Shown piece after piece: positions 1 through 9,105 of a stretch of 42,320 nucleotides of DNA. Source of the DNA: a virus. A program made the position numbers and the translations under genes. Within the stretch, counting starts at the first letter, position 1. Every line of letters begins with the position of its first letter. The DNA lies in the IMG/VR virus record IMGVR_UViG_3300050119_000417, positions 1 to 42,320 of that record, one strand, 5' to 3'. The notes under the pieces are model-generated. The model saw only the letters and a list, made by a program, of their open reading frames with translations, ran no database searches and had not been told where the DNA came from.

Positions 1-729
1 GTAATTGGGATAATTTCCCTCGATGAGTTTGGAATAAAGGAAGGTGTTGCCGAGGTCGAAGGAGACCTGGTTTTCCGCGAAGCTGATGGTGAGCGGTTCC
101 TCGTCGCGGAGGATGCGCTGCAATTCCTGCACGGCCTTGGTGGGGAGGATGGCTTCGACTTCGCTGCCTTTGGGGAATTCGATGTCCTGTTCGACCAGCG
201 CGAGACGGCGGCCGTCCGTGGCGACCAGGGAAAGCTTGTTTTCCTTGAAGCTGAGCAGGACGCCGTTGAGGACGTACCGGCTTTCGTCGGTGGAGATGGC
301 GTAAGCGGTGCGCTTGAGCATGTCGCGAAAGACGCCCTGGGTCAGCTTGAAGGTCTTGGCGCCGTCGCCCTTGGGGAAGGGCGGGAAATCTTCCTCGGGC
401 AGGCCCATGATGCGGAAGAAAGAGGAGCCGGAGGTGATGGTCGCGATCTGCTTCGAATCGACTTCGAGCGTGAGTTCCGCCGCGGGCAATTCACGGATGA
501 TGCTGAAGAGCCGGCGCGCGGGGAGCGTGGTGGCCCCGCCTTTGACGATCTCGGCATCGACCGAGACGCGAATGCCGGTGTCAAGGTCGGTGGTGGAAAT
601 GATAAGCTTTCCGTCCGCGGCTTGCACGAGGGCATTGCCGAGAATGGGAAGCGTGGTGCGAGTGCTCACCACGTTTTGGACGATTTGAAGACCGGAGAGG
701 AGCGCTTCCCGCGAGATAACACATTTCAT
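1..729 (-). CDS. dnaN: DNA polymerase III beta sliding clamp, N-terminal part (cut by window edge)
   Basis: The ring-shaped clamp tethers the replicative polymerase to DNA. Reading back from the ATG at 729, the protein starts MKCVISREALLSGLQIVQNV and continues with clamp hallmarks: TLPILGNALV, a TDLDTGI segment, LPARRLFSIIREL, the middle-domain DGRRLALVE and FPKGSEVEAILPTKAVQEL. 243 residues are visible of about 370 usual, so domains I and II are present and the C-terminal domain lies beyond base 1. No strong Shine-Dalgarno is visible before the ATG. The gene reads away from a 239-base gap that carries three DnaA-box-like nonamers. Identity is secure. Confidence 0.96.
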   Translation of the reverse strand, partial: MKCVISREALLSGLQIVQNVVSTRTTLPILGNALVQAADGKLIISTTDLDTGIRVSVDAEIVKGGATTLPARRLFSIIRELPAAELTLEVDSKQIATITSGSSFFRIMGLPEEDFPPFPKGDGAKTFKLTQGVFRDMLKRTAYAISTDESRYVLNGVLLSFKENKLSLVATDGRRLALVEQDIEFPKGSEVEAILPTKAVQELQRILRDEEPLTISFAENQVSFDLGNTFLYSKLIEGNYPNY

Positions 730-791
730 AACGAGACTGTATTAAGAAGGTTTGGAGGAAAAAAACAATGGTTTATTCTCCGTCTTATAGC

Positions 792-941
792 TGTGAATAA
801 GCACGAGGTTTGTTGAAAGTAGCGTAAGGGGAACGAACTGCATGCGAAGCAGTGTGTGAATAGAGCGACGAGAAACCAAGACAAACTTGGCTAAAGTCGA
901 AGTTATCGGGGTTACGGGCAGGAAACGGAAAGTTATTCACA
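792..941. promoter_or_regulatory. Cluster of three DnaA-box-like nonamers upstream of dnaN
   Basis: The 730-968 gap between the dnaN start and the stop of the next gene holds TTATTCACA at 933-941, its reverse complement TGTGAATAA at 792-800, and TGTGAATAG (reverse of CTATTCACA) at 855-863. Each is one or two bases from the DnaA consensus TTATCCACA. Seen: the three motifs. Inferred: DnaA control of dnaN, or part of a chromosomal origin, since dnaN often lies near oriC. No clear AT-rich unwinding element or terminator was seen, and dnaA is not in view. Confidence 0.5.
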
Positions 942-968
942 GGCTATTGGTTGAGATCGCGGGAAAGG

Positions 969-3770
969 TCAGCGCTCTCCTCTGGATTTACCGCTTTCCG
1001 CCGGTGCGGCCAAGCGGAGCATGGCGTAACCAAGACCGAGCGTGACAAGGGTGAGGACAAGGAAAGTGATCACGCGATAGCCGTTGGATAGACCCCAAAA
1101 ATCGATGCAAAAGACGCGGAGAATCGCCGCACACAGGATGACCAGCCCGCACCAGCGCAGGCGGCGCCCCACGACGAGCAGACCGAACAGGAAGAGGAAC
1201 AGGGCGTAAAGCGCCCAGCCCATGGTGAGATAGCTGGGGCTGACATGACTCAATATCCACAAACCGACCAGAAGCCAGCCCGTGCCGACCGAAAGGAGGA
1301 TGAGAATCCAGGTTTCCACGGCGGTTACGAGCGCCTTACCTTCATGGCGAAGAAGCGCCGGTTGAGTGAGAAAAAGGAGCAGGGCGAGAATATCAAGGAA
1401 CGTCGGCGCAGGTGCGGGAGAGATGAAATTCCGGACGTAGACCCACGCGCCGATGACGCTGAGGAAAAAGCTGCAGCGCACGCCAAAGGAATTACGGCGT
1501 CGGACAGACGTCGATAGAACCAGCGTGCCGAGAAAGAGAAAGGCGGCCATCTGGTCGAGCGCCGGAACGATCGCGAAGACCCAGCGAACCAGCCCGGCGA
1601 GCGCCAGGAGCTGATAGCCGTAGGCGAGCCGGCGAAGGGGCCCGCGCCACGATTCGGGGATGTCCGTAAAGAGGCGAAGCCATTCATGCGCGGCGCGCGC
1701 GGTGGCGAAGACGACCATCCCGGGCACGGCCGCGGCCCACCAGGTCCAGGGAAAGACGTCCCTGTCGGGCGGAAAGAAAAAGTGGTAGAGGGCAAGTCCA
1801 AGAAGAATCTGGCCCGTGGCGGCGACCGACCAGACGCGGGTGAAAGCGCCGTAGACCAGGAAGACAACGGAGAGAAGGCTGGCGGCGATCATCCAGCTTT
1901 GCGCGCCGAGGTAGGGATGCACGGCCTGGACGACGAGGCCGACGAGGGCCAGCGCATAGACGAAGGTCAGCGGGATGGCCCAGGTACCGGACCGGACGAT
2001 GTGTTGGCGCGACCACCAGGTGACGAGCAGGAGGGTGACGGCGGCGACCCATCCCGTGCTCCACCAGGGAAGCTCCTCCCCGGTCTCGGCGGGGAAGAGG
2101 ACGAGCACCTGCGCGGCCAGCAGGAGCATCTGGGCCAGAGGCGGCAATTCGAAAATCGAGATGTAATAGATGGAGAAGGTGAGCGCCAGCGCGGCCAGGG
2201 CGAGGGCGGGGGGGAAGGTGCTGTCGCTCAGTTCGGTGCTCAGCGCGGTGAAGATCAAGCCGAGCGCGAACAGGCAATAGCAGGAGGTGGAGACGACGAT
2301 GGTGCTGCGGGCCCGGGGACTATGCCGGATCTCGCCCCGGGACGACCAGGCGTTGATCACCATGACGACCGCGCCGCCCAAGGCGAGCAGCCACGGATGG
2401 TGCGCATAGACGGCGATTTCCCAGATCAAAAAGACCGTGGCGAAAAACGCCGCGACGTAGGTGCTGATGGTGAGGATGCGGTCGCCGGAAAAGGCGCCGG
2501 CCACGCCGAGCAAGAACGTCTCCGCCAGCAGCACGATGCCGCGCGTCATTCCCGTGAAGACGACGATGATGCCGGCGGTGACGAGCGCGAGCCCCTGCGC
2601 GGCGTAGGCGCCCATGAGGTCCACCGGCTCGATGCCGGCAAAACCGGCGAAGCGGGAGGTGATCAGGAAGACGAATCCGGTGTCGAGCAAAGTCGAGCCG
2701 ATGGCCCGGGCGCCGTAGCCGGCGATATAGGCGGTCAGCATCAACAGCCCGGCCAGGACGCCGTTGTTCAAGCTGACGAAGGCGAGCCGCTTGCCGCCGC
2801 GAAAGGTGGGCGCGGTGGTGAGGATGATCGCCAGCGTGAAGATGAGCCACGCGCAGACGAGATAAACGGCGTAGGGCCAATAGTGGAGCGTGCGGCTGGT
2901 ATCGAGAACGAGATCGCCGTTTTCGTCGATGACGAGTCGATGCAGCAGGGCGAGGTAGGCGCCGATGAGGCTGAAGGTGGCGAGCGCGGCCCAGCCGTTG
3001 CGCAAGAGGAAGGCCGCCGCCGTGGCGGCGAGAATCAGGTCGGTGAACATCGTGAACGAGCCGACCGGATTGATGGCGGTGCTAAAATAAGCGAGCGTGA
3101 TGGCGAAAAGCGCAAGGCCCTGCGATTTTTTTCGCTCGGCGAGAAGAAGGACGTAAATCGACCAGAGCAGCAGGAGAACGCCGGCGACGAGAGGGCTGCC
3201 GATGATGCGCAGCGACGGGACATAAGACGCCGCGTAACAGGTGGCGTAGAGACCGCCCAGGCCTGCGACCAGGAGGGTCCGTCCGAATAAAAGGAGGTTT
3301 GGCTTCCTGCGCTCGAGGCGCTGGCCGAGCGTGAATGCGAGGGAGCTCGCCAGGCCCATGATCCCGAGCTTTCCAAACGGCCCAAGCCGCTCGTGGAGGT
3401 GATAGATGACGTCGATCCAGGTTGCGAAAAAGACGAGCGAAAGGACAAAAAAGAGCACGCTCATCCGGGTGAGCCAGCGTCCGAATTGAGATTCAAACGA
3501 CGGCGCGGGCTCCGGTATCGCGGGGCTGACGGAGACCGCGGGAATCGGAGGGAGCGCGACCCCGCCCGCCAAGGGCGCCGGGATGGGGGGGAGCGCGGGT
3601 TCCAACGGCAGCGGCGGCAGGGGCGGGAAAATTTCCGGGGCCTCCGGAGTCATGAGGCCCGCACGGGTTTCCAACGCGCCGAGTTGGGCGTTGAGCCTTT
3701 CCAGGGTTTGCTGAAGTTCCCCTTGCTGGCGTCGCAGCGAGAGGAGGAGATCGCGATCTTCGGGAGTCAT
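969..3770 (-). CDS. DUF2339 family polytopic membrane protein
   Basis: A 933-residue protein. It has a short N-terminal coiled coil (about residues 5-40), a proline-rich linker (about 42-90) and then a long run of hydrophobic helices from the FGRWLTRMSVLFFVLSLVFF segment to the C terminus, more than 20 in all. This coiled coil, linker, GRWLTRxxV entry and many-helix body is the DUF2339 pattern. The biochemical role of the family is not established. The protein ends with charged residues (ESGKSRGER). It is followed on the same strand by dnaN after 239 bases and is divergent from the gene at 3882. Confidence 0.85.
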   Translation of the reverse strand: MTPEDRDLLLSLRRQQGELQQTLERLNAQLGALETRAGLMTPEAPEIFPPLPPLPLEPALPPIPAPLAGGVALPPIPAVSVSPAIPEPAPSFESQFGRWLTRMSVLFFVLSLVFFATWIDVIYHLHERLGPFGKLGIMGLASSLAFTLGQRLERRKPNLLLFGRTLLVAGLGGLYATCYAASYVPSLRIIGSPLVAGVLLLLWSIYVLLLAERKKSQGLALFAITLAYFSTAINPVGSFTMFTDLILAATAAAFLLRNGWAALATFSLIGAYLALLHRLVIDENGDLVLDTSRTLHYWPYAVYLVCAWLIFTLAIILTTAPTFRGGKRLAFVSLNNGVLAGLLMLTAYIAGYGARAIGSTLLDTGFVFLITSRFAGFAGIEPVDLMGAYAAQGLALVTAGIIVVFTGMTRGIVLLAETFLLGVAGAFSGDRILTISTYVAAFFATVFLIWEIAVYAHHPWLLALGGAVVMVINAWSSRGEIRHSPRARSTIVVSTSCYCLFALGLIFTALSTELSDSTFPPALALAALALTFSIYYISIFELPPLAQMLLLAAQVLVLFPAETGEELPWWSTGWVAAVTLLLVTWWSRQHIVRSGTWAIPLTFVYALALVGLVVQAVHPYLGAQSWMIAASLLSVVFLVYGAFTRVWSVAATGQILLGLALYHFFFPPDRDVFPWTWWAAAVPGMVVFATARAAHEWLRLFTDIPESWRGPLRRLAYGYQLLALAGLVRWVFAIVPALDQMAAFLFLGTLVLSTSVRRRNSFGVRCSFFLSVIGAWVYVRNFISPAPAPTFLDILALLLFLTQPALLRHEGKALVTAVETWILILLSVGTGWLLVGLWILSHVSPSYLTMGWALYALFLFLFGLLVVGRRLRWCGLVILCAAILRVFCIDFWGLSNGYRVITFLVLTLVTLGLGYAMLRLAAPAESGKSRGER

Positions 3771-3881
3771 TGCGTCCCGGTACTATGTCGCCTCCCGTGC
3801 CCGGCACAAGTGCGGATGGTTCTGGCGAAAACATTTCTGATTTGGACTCAGGCTGCCCGACCGGCTAGGGTGGCTTGACTT

Positions 3882-4709
3882 ATGGCCAGCGAACCCGAGA
3901 AATCCGTATCGACTTCGTCCCCTTCCCCCGATCGCCTTTGGGCGGAGCAACTGGCCGCGGGCATGGCTCTCCTGATCGGGATCATGATTTTCATGGCGTT
4001 GTTCCATCCGAAAAGGCTCTCGGCCGGGGCCCAGGTTCTCGGGCCGAATTACATCGACGCCTACGGCTGGATGTCGGCGCTTGGCATTTTCCTGCTCGTG
4101 GTCCTGCACGAGGCGGGCACGCTGCTGGTCGCCTGGCGGCTGAAGCTGCCGTTGCGGTTTCGCTTTTTTGGCTTTGGCGCGAATGCCACCGCGATTCTGG
4201 AGAATCTGCCGCGGCGAGTGAGGACCGACGCCGCGTTGGGGTTCGCGGGCCCCCTCACCGGGACGGCGGTGTCCCTCGCGTTTCACGGGATTTATGAGAT
4301 CACGAAATATCAGGACGCCTCCATGCATGTGGGCAATCCGCTTTTTCTCGGCATGGCCTGCGTGGGTTACTTTTATAATCTCTTCACGCTGATTCCCATT
4401 CTTGATCTGGAAGGCGGCTGGATCGCGCCGGCCATCGCGCCCCAGGCGTGGCTTTTCGGTTTGGTCGCCACGGTTCTGGAGCTGACGAGCGCGTTCAACC
4501 TGGTCCTGCTCTGCGTGTTTTCTTTCGCGGTTCCCCGGTTTATCCTTCTCATCCGGGCGCGGGCGCCGCGGACCGATCTTGGCTGCACGACGGCGCAGCG
4601 CGTCCTCATCGGCATCGGGTATTTTATTTTGGTCGTGGGGCTGGCGCGGCTGGCCAGCAAGACGTTCGACGTGCTGCCCACTCTCGTTCGCGCGGCGATG
4701 GGGGATTAG
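3882..4709 (+). CDS. Site-2-protease-like (M50-type) membrane protein with degenerate zinc site
   Basis: A 275-residue integral membrane protein with about five to six hydrophobic helices. Two segments resemble intramembrane metalloproteases of the M50 family: VVLHEAGTLLVAW (H76, E77), where HExxH is expected but T80 replaces the second histidine, and NLFTLIPILDLEGGWI (N166, P172, D175, GG178-179), resembling the NxxP...LDGG motif. A FAGPLTG loop (about 121-127) is also typical of the fold. With one histidine ligand lost it is probably not an ordinary zinc protease. It precedes the aminotransferase gene by 86 bases on the same strand. The M50 assignment is inference from motif order. Confidence 0.55.
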   Translation: MASEPEKSVSTSSPSPDRLWAEQLAAGMALLIGIMIFMALFHPKRLSAGAQVLGPNYIDAYGWMSALGIFLLVVLHEAGTLLVAWRLKLPLRFRFFGFGANATAILENLPRRVRTDAALGFAGPLTGTAVSLAFHGIYEITKYQDASMHVGNPLFLGMACVGYFYNLFTLIPILDLEGGWIAPAIAPQAWLFGLVATVLELTSAFNLVLLCVFSFAVPRFILLIRARAPRTDLGCTTAQRVLIGIGYFILVVGLARLASKTFDVLPTLVRAAMGD

Positions 4710-4795
4710 GCGCTGCGCCCGGCGGTTTCTGATTTTCAGTGGAATTCCTGGCGGAAGAAACTTTTATCCGCGCGCGCTTCGCGCATGATCGGGAG

Positions 4796-5977
4796 ATGAA
4801 CGTGAACCTGCTCGATCTCAAGGCGCAGAATGCGGCGCTGGAGCCGGAACTGCAGGAGGCTTTCCTGCGCGTGCTGCGCTCGGGTCACTTTATCCTCGGG
4901 CCGGAAGTCGACCGGTTCGAGCGCGCGCTGGCCGAGTACACCGGCGCGAAGCACGCCCTCGGCGTCAGTTCGGGCACGGACGCGATTCTCGTCGCGCTGA
5001 TGGCGCTGGAGATCGGCCCGGGCGACGAGGTGCTCTGCCCGAGCTTCACTTTTTTCGCCACGGCGGGCTGTGTGGCGCGGGTCGGTGCGACGCCGGTTTT
5101 CGTCGATTCGTGCCCGGTCTGTTTTAATCTCGATGTCCGGGACGCGGCCCGTCGGATCACGCCGCGCACCAAGGCGATCCTGCCGGTGCATCTCTTCGGC
5201 CAGGCGGCGGAGATGAACGGAGTGTTCGACCTGGCCCGGCAGCACGGCCTGCGCGTGATCGAGGATGCGGCCCAGGCCATGGGCGCGACCTATCGCGGGA
5301 AGCAGGTCGGCACGCTGGGGGATTTCGGCACGGTCAGTTTCTTTCCCACAAAAAATCTCGGCGCGCTGGGCGATGCCGGGGCGTTGCTGACCAACGACAC
5401 GGCGCTATTCGAGCGGGCGAAGATTCTCCGCATGCACGGGATGGACCCCAAATATTATCATCAGGTGGTGGGTGGCAATTTCCGGCTCGATGCGCTCCAG
5501 GCTGCGATGCTTTCGGTGAAGCTGCCCCACTTTAACGGCTACACTGCCGGACGCCGCCGCAATGCCGCGCTTTATACGGAGCGGTTATCCCGATTGCCCG
5601 GCGTGCAGGAGGCGCGGTCCGAGGATTTCGGCTGCGCGATCGCCGGCGACGTGGAGACGGCCGCGCGCTTGATTTTACCGGTGGCTTATTCCCACAACGG
5701 CCATATCTGGAATCAGTACACGCTGCGGGTGATCGGCGCGGGTCAACGGGATGCTCTTCGCGCGCATCTGACCGCGCGGGGTGTCGGCTCGGAAATCTAT
5801 TATCCGCTGCCCCTGCATGAACAGGCTTGTTTCGCGTATCTCGGTTGCAAGCCGGAGGACTTTCCCTGGGCGCATCGCCTGGCCGGTGAGGTGATCAGTC
5901 TGCCGATCTATCCGGAGATCCCGGCGGAGCAGATCGAACAGGTCTGCGCGGGGATCGGGGAATTTCCACGGGCCTGA
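4796..5977 (+). CDS. DegT/DnrJ/EryC1/StrS family PLP-dependent aminotransferase
   Basis: A 393-residue enzyme of the sugar-aminotransferase family, which transfers an amino group to keto-sugars used in surface polysaccharides. Motifs in order: NLLDLKAQNAAL at the N terminus, SGHFILGPEV, GVSSGTDAILVALMALEIGPGDEV, PSFTFFATA, PVHLFGQAAEM, VIEDAAQAMGA, and SFFPTKNLGALGD with the PLP-binding lysine at about K186. I chose the ATG at 4796 because the family begins close to this MNVNLLDLK sequence. An in-frame GTG at 4739 would add 19 unusual residues. It is the last host gene before the prophage, whose end lies 82 bases past the stop codon. The substrate cannot be told from sequence. Confidence 0.92.
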   Translation: MNVNLLDLKAQNAALEPELQEAFLRVLRSGHFILGPEVDRFERALAEYTGAKHALGVSSGTDAILVALMALEIGPGDEVLCPSFTFFATAGCVARVGATPVFVDSCPVCFNLDVRDAARRITPRTKAILPVHLFGQAAEMNGVFDLARQHGLRVIEDAAQAMGATYRGKQVGTLGDFGTVSFFPTKNLGALGDAGALLTNDTALFERAKILRMHGMDPKYYHQVVGGNFRLDALQAAMLSVKLPHFNGYTAGRRRNAALYTERLSRLPGVQEARSEDFGCAIAGDVETAARLILPVAYSHNGHIWNQYTLRVIGAGQRDALRAHLTARGVGSEIYYPLPLHEQACFAYLGCKPEDFPWAHRLAGEVISLPIYPEIPAEQIEQVCAGIGEFPRA

Positions 5978-6020
5978 ACCTGTGGCATTTTAAAATGTCG
6001 TGCGCCTAAGGCTTGGTGGC

Positions 6021-6040
6021 CCGGACAACTTGTTGTCCGG
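6021..6040 (+). terminator. Perfect hairpin after the aminotransferase gene
   Basis: CCGGACAAC-TT-GTTGTCCGG is a perfect 9-bp inverted repeat starting 43 bases past the aminotransferase stop. In practice it is an 8-bp stem with a 4-base loop. No T-run follows; instead there is a GC-rich GCGCGCGCAGCGCGC stretch. A separate perfect palindrome, CATTTTAAAATG, lies at 5986-5997. These are the only structures in the host gap before the prophage end at 6060. A role as terminator is plausible but unproven. Confidence 0.4.
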
Positions 6041-6059
6041 GCGCGCGCAGCGCGCAGGA

Positions 6060-6110
6060 TGTAGCGGCGCAGCCGAGTTTCGCGATTGGCGCACGAAGTT
6101 TCGCAATTTG
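6060..6110 (+). repeat. Prophage left (late-gene) end with two contiguous transposase-binding sites
   Basis: Site 1 spans about 6060-6087 and carries GAGTTTCGCGATT. Site 2 spans 6087-6110, and its 24 bases match the reverse complement of 42145-42168 at 23 of 24 positions. The GTTTCGC cores are 21 bases apart (6077 and 6098), so the sites are in phase and adjacent, as R1 and R2 are in phage Mu. No convincing third copy was seen before the first gene ends at 6164. Confidence 0.8.
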
Positions 6111-6163
6111 GCCGGTTTGATGCGTCATTTAAACTGGGATGCAGGGCCCTTGCAAGGCGCGTC

Positions 6164-6883
6164 TCATGGCATCCAAAAGCTGTTGAAATTGAGGACGATT
6201 GTTCCGGTAACAGTGCGAGACGTGATCCCAGAGCCTGGGATAATGTAGAGCGGGTAGACGATGTCAGGGTAACCATCCACCTTCAAGGTGAAGGTCACGC
6301 CGGACAGACCATCGGTGCCGACCGTGCTATCGGGGGTTAATGTGTCCGTCACGGCACCGCCGTAAACAAACTGCGCCTGCATCCGCGTGAAGTAGTCGGT
6401 GCCGGTCCTGGTGACGAGGGCTCCCCCGTTCAGTGCGGGATCGAATTGTGCGAAAAACCAGGCTGGGGCCGTGACTGGCTTCACCTCGGAATAGGGCGTG
6501 GGAGTGGATGGCGGGACGGTATCGTAGGCGCCGGTCGCCGTGGGATTCCAATAGCCCGTGCCGGAACCGGACGGCAGATTGTCGAAATAGATACTCGCAA
6601 CGACTCTCTCTCCCGGGAGCGCGCCCGTACCGCGCGAGGCGGAGAAATTAGTCTCGACCAAAACCGTGCCCGAACCCGCGACCTCGCCGGAGTCGGAATT
6701 GGCGCTATTGGCGATCGTGTAATGAATGTCCACCGACCAGTCGTAACTCTTGGCGTGCCAGAAGAGCTTCGTGAGCTGCGCGAGGCCGGGGGCCTTGATC
6801 TTGAACCCCTGCGGAACGGTGATGACGGCATCGTCCACAATGGGCGCATTGGCAAAGAAATCTTCATCGTAAACAAGGCTCAT
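6164..6883 (-). CDS. Phage structural protein, last gene of the tail operon (unknown)
   Basis: A 239-residue protein rich in G, T, S, P and aromatic residues with no signal peptide or membrane segment, beta-rich in appearance (for example TVTGTIVLNFNSFWMP at the C terminus). I do not recognise a family. Its start overlaps the stop of the upstream tail-hub gene by 4 bases (6880-6883), so it is translationally coupled to the tail genes. It ends about 100 bases from the prophage terminus. A distal tail or virion decoration protein is the likeliest role by position. Confidence 0.75.
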   Translation of the reverse strand: MSLVYDEDFFANAPIVDDAVITVPQGFKIKAPGLAQLTKLFWHAKSYDWSVDIHYTIANSANSDSGEVAGSGTVLVETNFSASRGTGALPGERVVASIYFDNLPSGSGTGYWNPTATGAYDTVPPSTPTPYSEVKPVTAPAWFFAQFDPALNGGALVTRTGTDYFTRMQAQFVYGGAVTDTLTPDSTVGTDGLSGVTFTLKVDGYPDIVYPLYIIPGSGITSRTVTGTIVLNFNSFWMP

Positions 6884-9105
6884 AAGGGCATGGGATAGAT
6901 CGCCGGAAGTTCGGCAATGGGGGTGTTTTTCGTGACGAGGTCCGTCCAGGTCTTTTGGGTGATGACCGGTTGACCGTTGCTGTCCGGGACGGAAGTGAAA
7001 ATAACGCGTCGAAAAAGAGTCTGGTTGGGAGGCGTGGCACTGTCGTTTTCAACAATGCCGCCCGCCGTCCAGGGCAGCGCAGCGGGGTCGTAATCGGTGT
7101 GCCCCTGGCCGAAACTGTGGATGGTCGGCCCGCTGGCCACGAGGGCCGTCACGGTACCGAGCAGCCAACCCGTGTCGTTGGCGTCGAGCGGGAACCAGGT
7201 GTTGAGACCGGTGACGGCGATAGTGTCGTAAAGATTCTGCGATTTGAGCAGGTTGCTGTTAAGTAGTACCATCGCTTGAAAAGTGAAGCCCGGCCCGAGG
7301 CTTCCCGGCGTGATCCGCGAGACGACCTGGAAGGGAAACGCCTGGGGAAGCATGGGCGGTCCGTCAATGGTCCCCTGCGGCGCGTGGTTGCTGCCCTGGA
7401 CCTTCACGCCTGGCGTGATGGCGTCGGTCCGGCTGTTAAGCTTGAAACTGGGCAGGAGGCCCCGCAGGGCGCGGAGCAGCTCGACGCGCTCGTGCAGGTT
7501 GAGCGTCCGGGGCGGCCCCAGCTTCACCTTGGTGATGCCCGTGTCGATATTCTCCGTGATCGAATAAAGGGCCGCGTTCATCGTCCGCCACTCGGGCCGT
7601 CCGTCCGTGGTATTGAAGGTGTTGCCCAGGTTGATCCACCGGCTGCACTCCACTTCGGTCGTTTCGATGTGCCCGTCGAAGTGCAAAACGCTCAGCTCCG
7701 ATTGCATCGCCTGCGCCATGCCGACCGGCACCGGCTCGCTCAGGGACCAGTCGGTCAGTTCCTCGTAGGTCTGCGTGGCCGCGTTCGTCGCCTTGATCTT
7801 GAAATATTTGACGATGGAGCCGCCGCTGAAATAAGCCGCCGTGCCCGGTGCCGTCCCTGCGTAGCTCAGCGTCACCGCCATCAGGATCGTGGCGGCGAAA
7901 ACGCCGTCGTTGGTGGCCATCCAATCGCTCACCGTGCCGCTGATCAGTTCCTGGGTCAGCGCGCCGAGGCTGAAACCGGCCGGTGGCGCGGTGGCGGCCG
8001 GATCGTCCGGGTCGAGCGAGATGACGATATTATCGACGCTGATGTGCGCCGTATCCAGCCCCAGGTCGGTCATCCATTTCAGGCGCTTGATCACCCAGGG
8101 CGCGGCGATAACGGAGGCGGCGCTAGTGGGAATCTCCTTCACCGTCACCGGCTGCTTCTGGAAGGCCTCGCGACCGCCAACCAGGTCCACTGTCGTGACC
8201 AGGCTGTCGAAGCCGTTGTCGGGAGCGGTGAGCGGGAATTTATCGACGGTCAAGCAATCGAGCGACACGCCGTCGATGACATTGGTTTCCTCGTATTTGG
8301 CGATGACGGCGGTGACCAGCAAATCGTCGCGCGAGTCGATGTCCCAATCGGTCACCTCGATGGGCAGCCCGGAGGTGGCGAGGATCGGGAGCGCGACGGC
8401 CACGTGGCCCGCCCGTTGCGAAAAATGCATGGTCGGCGGCGTCGTCCTATAGTCCACCCGCTGGATCAGGCTCGGCACGAACTTGGCCATGCTCTTGATC
8501 AGCTGGTCGCAGAACATGTCCTTGACCTCGATGAACGGGACGATGGTGTCGGGCGTCATCAGCCCGATCTGGAAGGGAACGAACGGGGCGGGCAGGCCGC
8601 TGACCGGGTCCACGTAGGCCGCCGCCGCCGCCAGCAGATAATTGAGGACCGTCGTCATCATCTGGCCGAGGTGCATCTTGGTGCCGTCGATGTTCTGCCC
8701 GACGATGATCCGGCTCTTGGTCGTGGTGATGAGCACGGAGACGATCCCGTTGGTCGAGTACCACTGCATCTGGAACGGCAACCGCGTCAGCCAGCACCAT
8801 GGGCCCCAAATCTCGTATTGCACCGACTCGGCCTTGCCGCTGGCCCGGCGCGGCGTCTTACCCACGATGCCGCGAAAATAAATGGACCCGTCCGGGTGGG
8901 TGATCACGACCCACGCCTTCTTGGCGAAGAGGAGATCGGCATCGACCGGCTGGGCGGGCGCGGTGAAGGTGCATTTGTCGGTAGTGAACGTCTCGAACTC
9001 GCCCACGAGCTGCGACAGCCCCCACGCCTCGAAATCCTTCACCACCGGCGCGGGCGCGGGAACCGCCACCGTGGGCGGCGGGAAATAAGTCAGCGTCCAG
9101 CTCAT
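6880..9105 (-). CDS. Phage tail hub / tail-associated protein candidate
   Basis: A 741-residue protein directly downstream of the tape measure gene, with 4-base overlaps on both sides (9102-9105 and 6880-6883). The N-terminal part has a barrel-like pattern seen in tail hub proteins: DKCTFTAPAQPVDADLLFAKK, then VVITHPDGSIYFRGIVGKTPR and SVQYEIWGPW. The middle has long beta-rich segments, including an ITDLGLDTAHISVDNIVISL-like stretch. No peptidoglycan hydrolase motif was seen. Function is inferred from gene order (tape measure, then hub) and from the hub-like N terminus, not from a firm family match. Confidence 0.65.
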   Translation of the reverse strand: MSWTLTYFPPPTVAVPAPAPVVKDFEAWGLSQLVGEFETFTTDKCTFTAPAQPVDADLLFAKKAWVVITHPDGSIYFRGIVGKTPRRASGKAESVQYEIWGPWCWLTRLPFQMQWYSTNGIVSVLITTTKSRIIVGQNIDGTKMHLGQMMTTVLNYLLAAAAAYVDPVSGLPAPFVPFQIGLMTPDTIVPFIEVKDMFCDQLIKSMAKFVPSLIQRVDYRTTPPTMHFSQRAGHVAVALPILATSGLPIEVTDWDIDSRDDLLVTAVIAKYEETNVIDGVSLDCLTVDKFPLTAPDNGFDSLVTTVDLVGGREAFQKQPVTVKEIPTSAASVIAAPWVIKRLKWMTDLGLDTAHISVDNIVISLDPDDPAATAPPAGFSLGALTQELISGTVSDWMATNDGVFAATILMAVTLSYAGTAPGTAAYFSGGSIVKYFKIKATNAATQTYEELTDWSLSEPVPVGMAQAMQSELSVLHFDGHIETTEVECSRWINLGNTFNTTDGRPEWRTMNAALYSITENIDTGITKVKLGPPRTLNLHERVELLRALRGLLPSFKLNSRTDAITPGVKVQGSNHAPQGTIDGPPMLPQAFPFQVVSRITPGSLGPGFTFQAMVLLNSNLLKSQNLYDTIAVTGLNTWFPLDANDTGWLLGTVTALVASGPTIHSFGQGHTDYDPAALPWTAGGIVENDSATPPNQTLFRRVIFTSVPDSNGQPVITQKTWTDLVTKNTPIAELPAIYPMPL

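Noticed and set aside
4739-4795. Upstream GTG start for the aminotransferase
   Set aside because: Adds residues not expected in the family, whose members begin near the DLKAQ motif; no clear ribosome site before the GTG.
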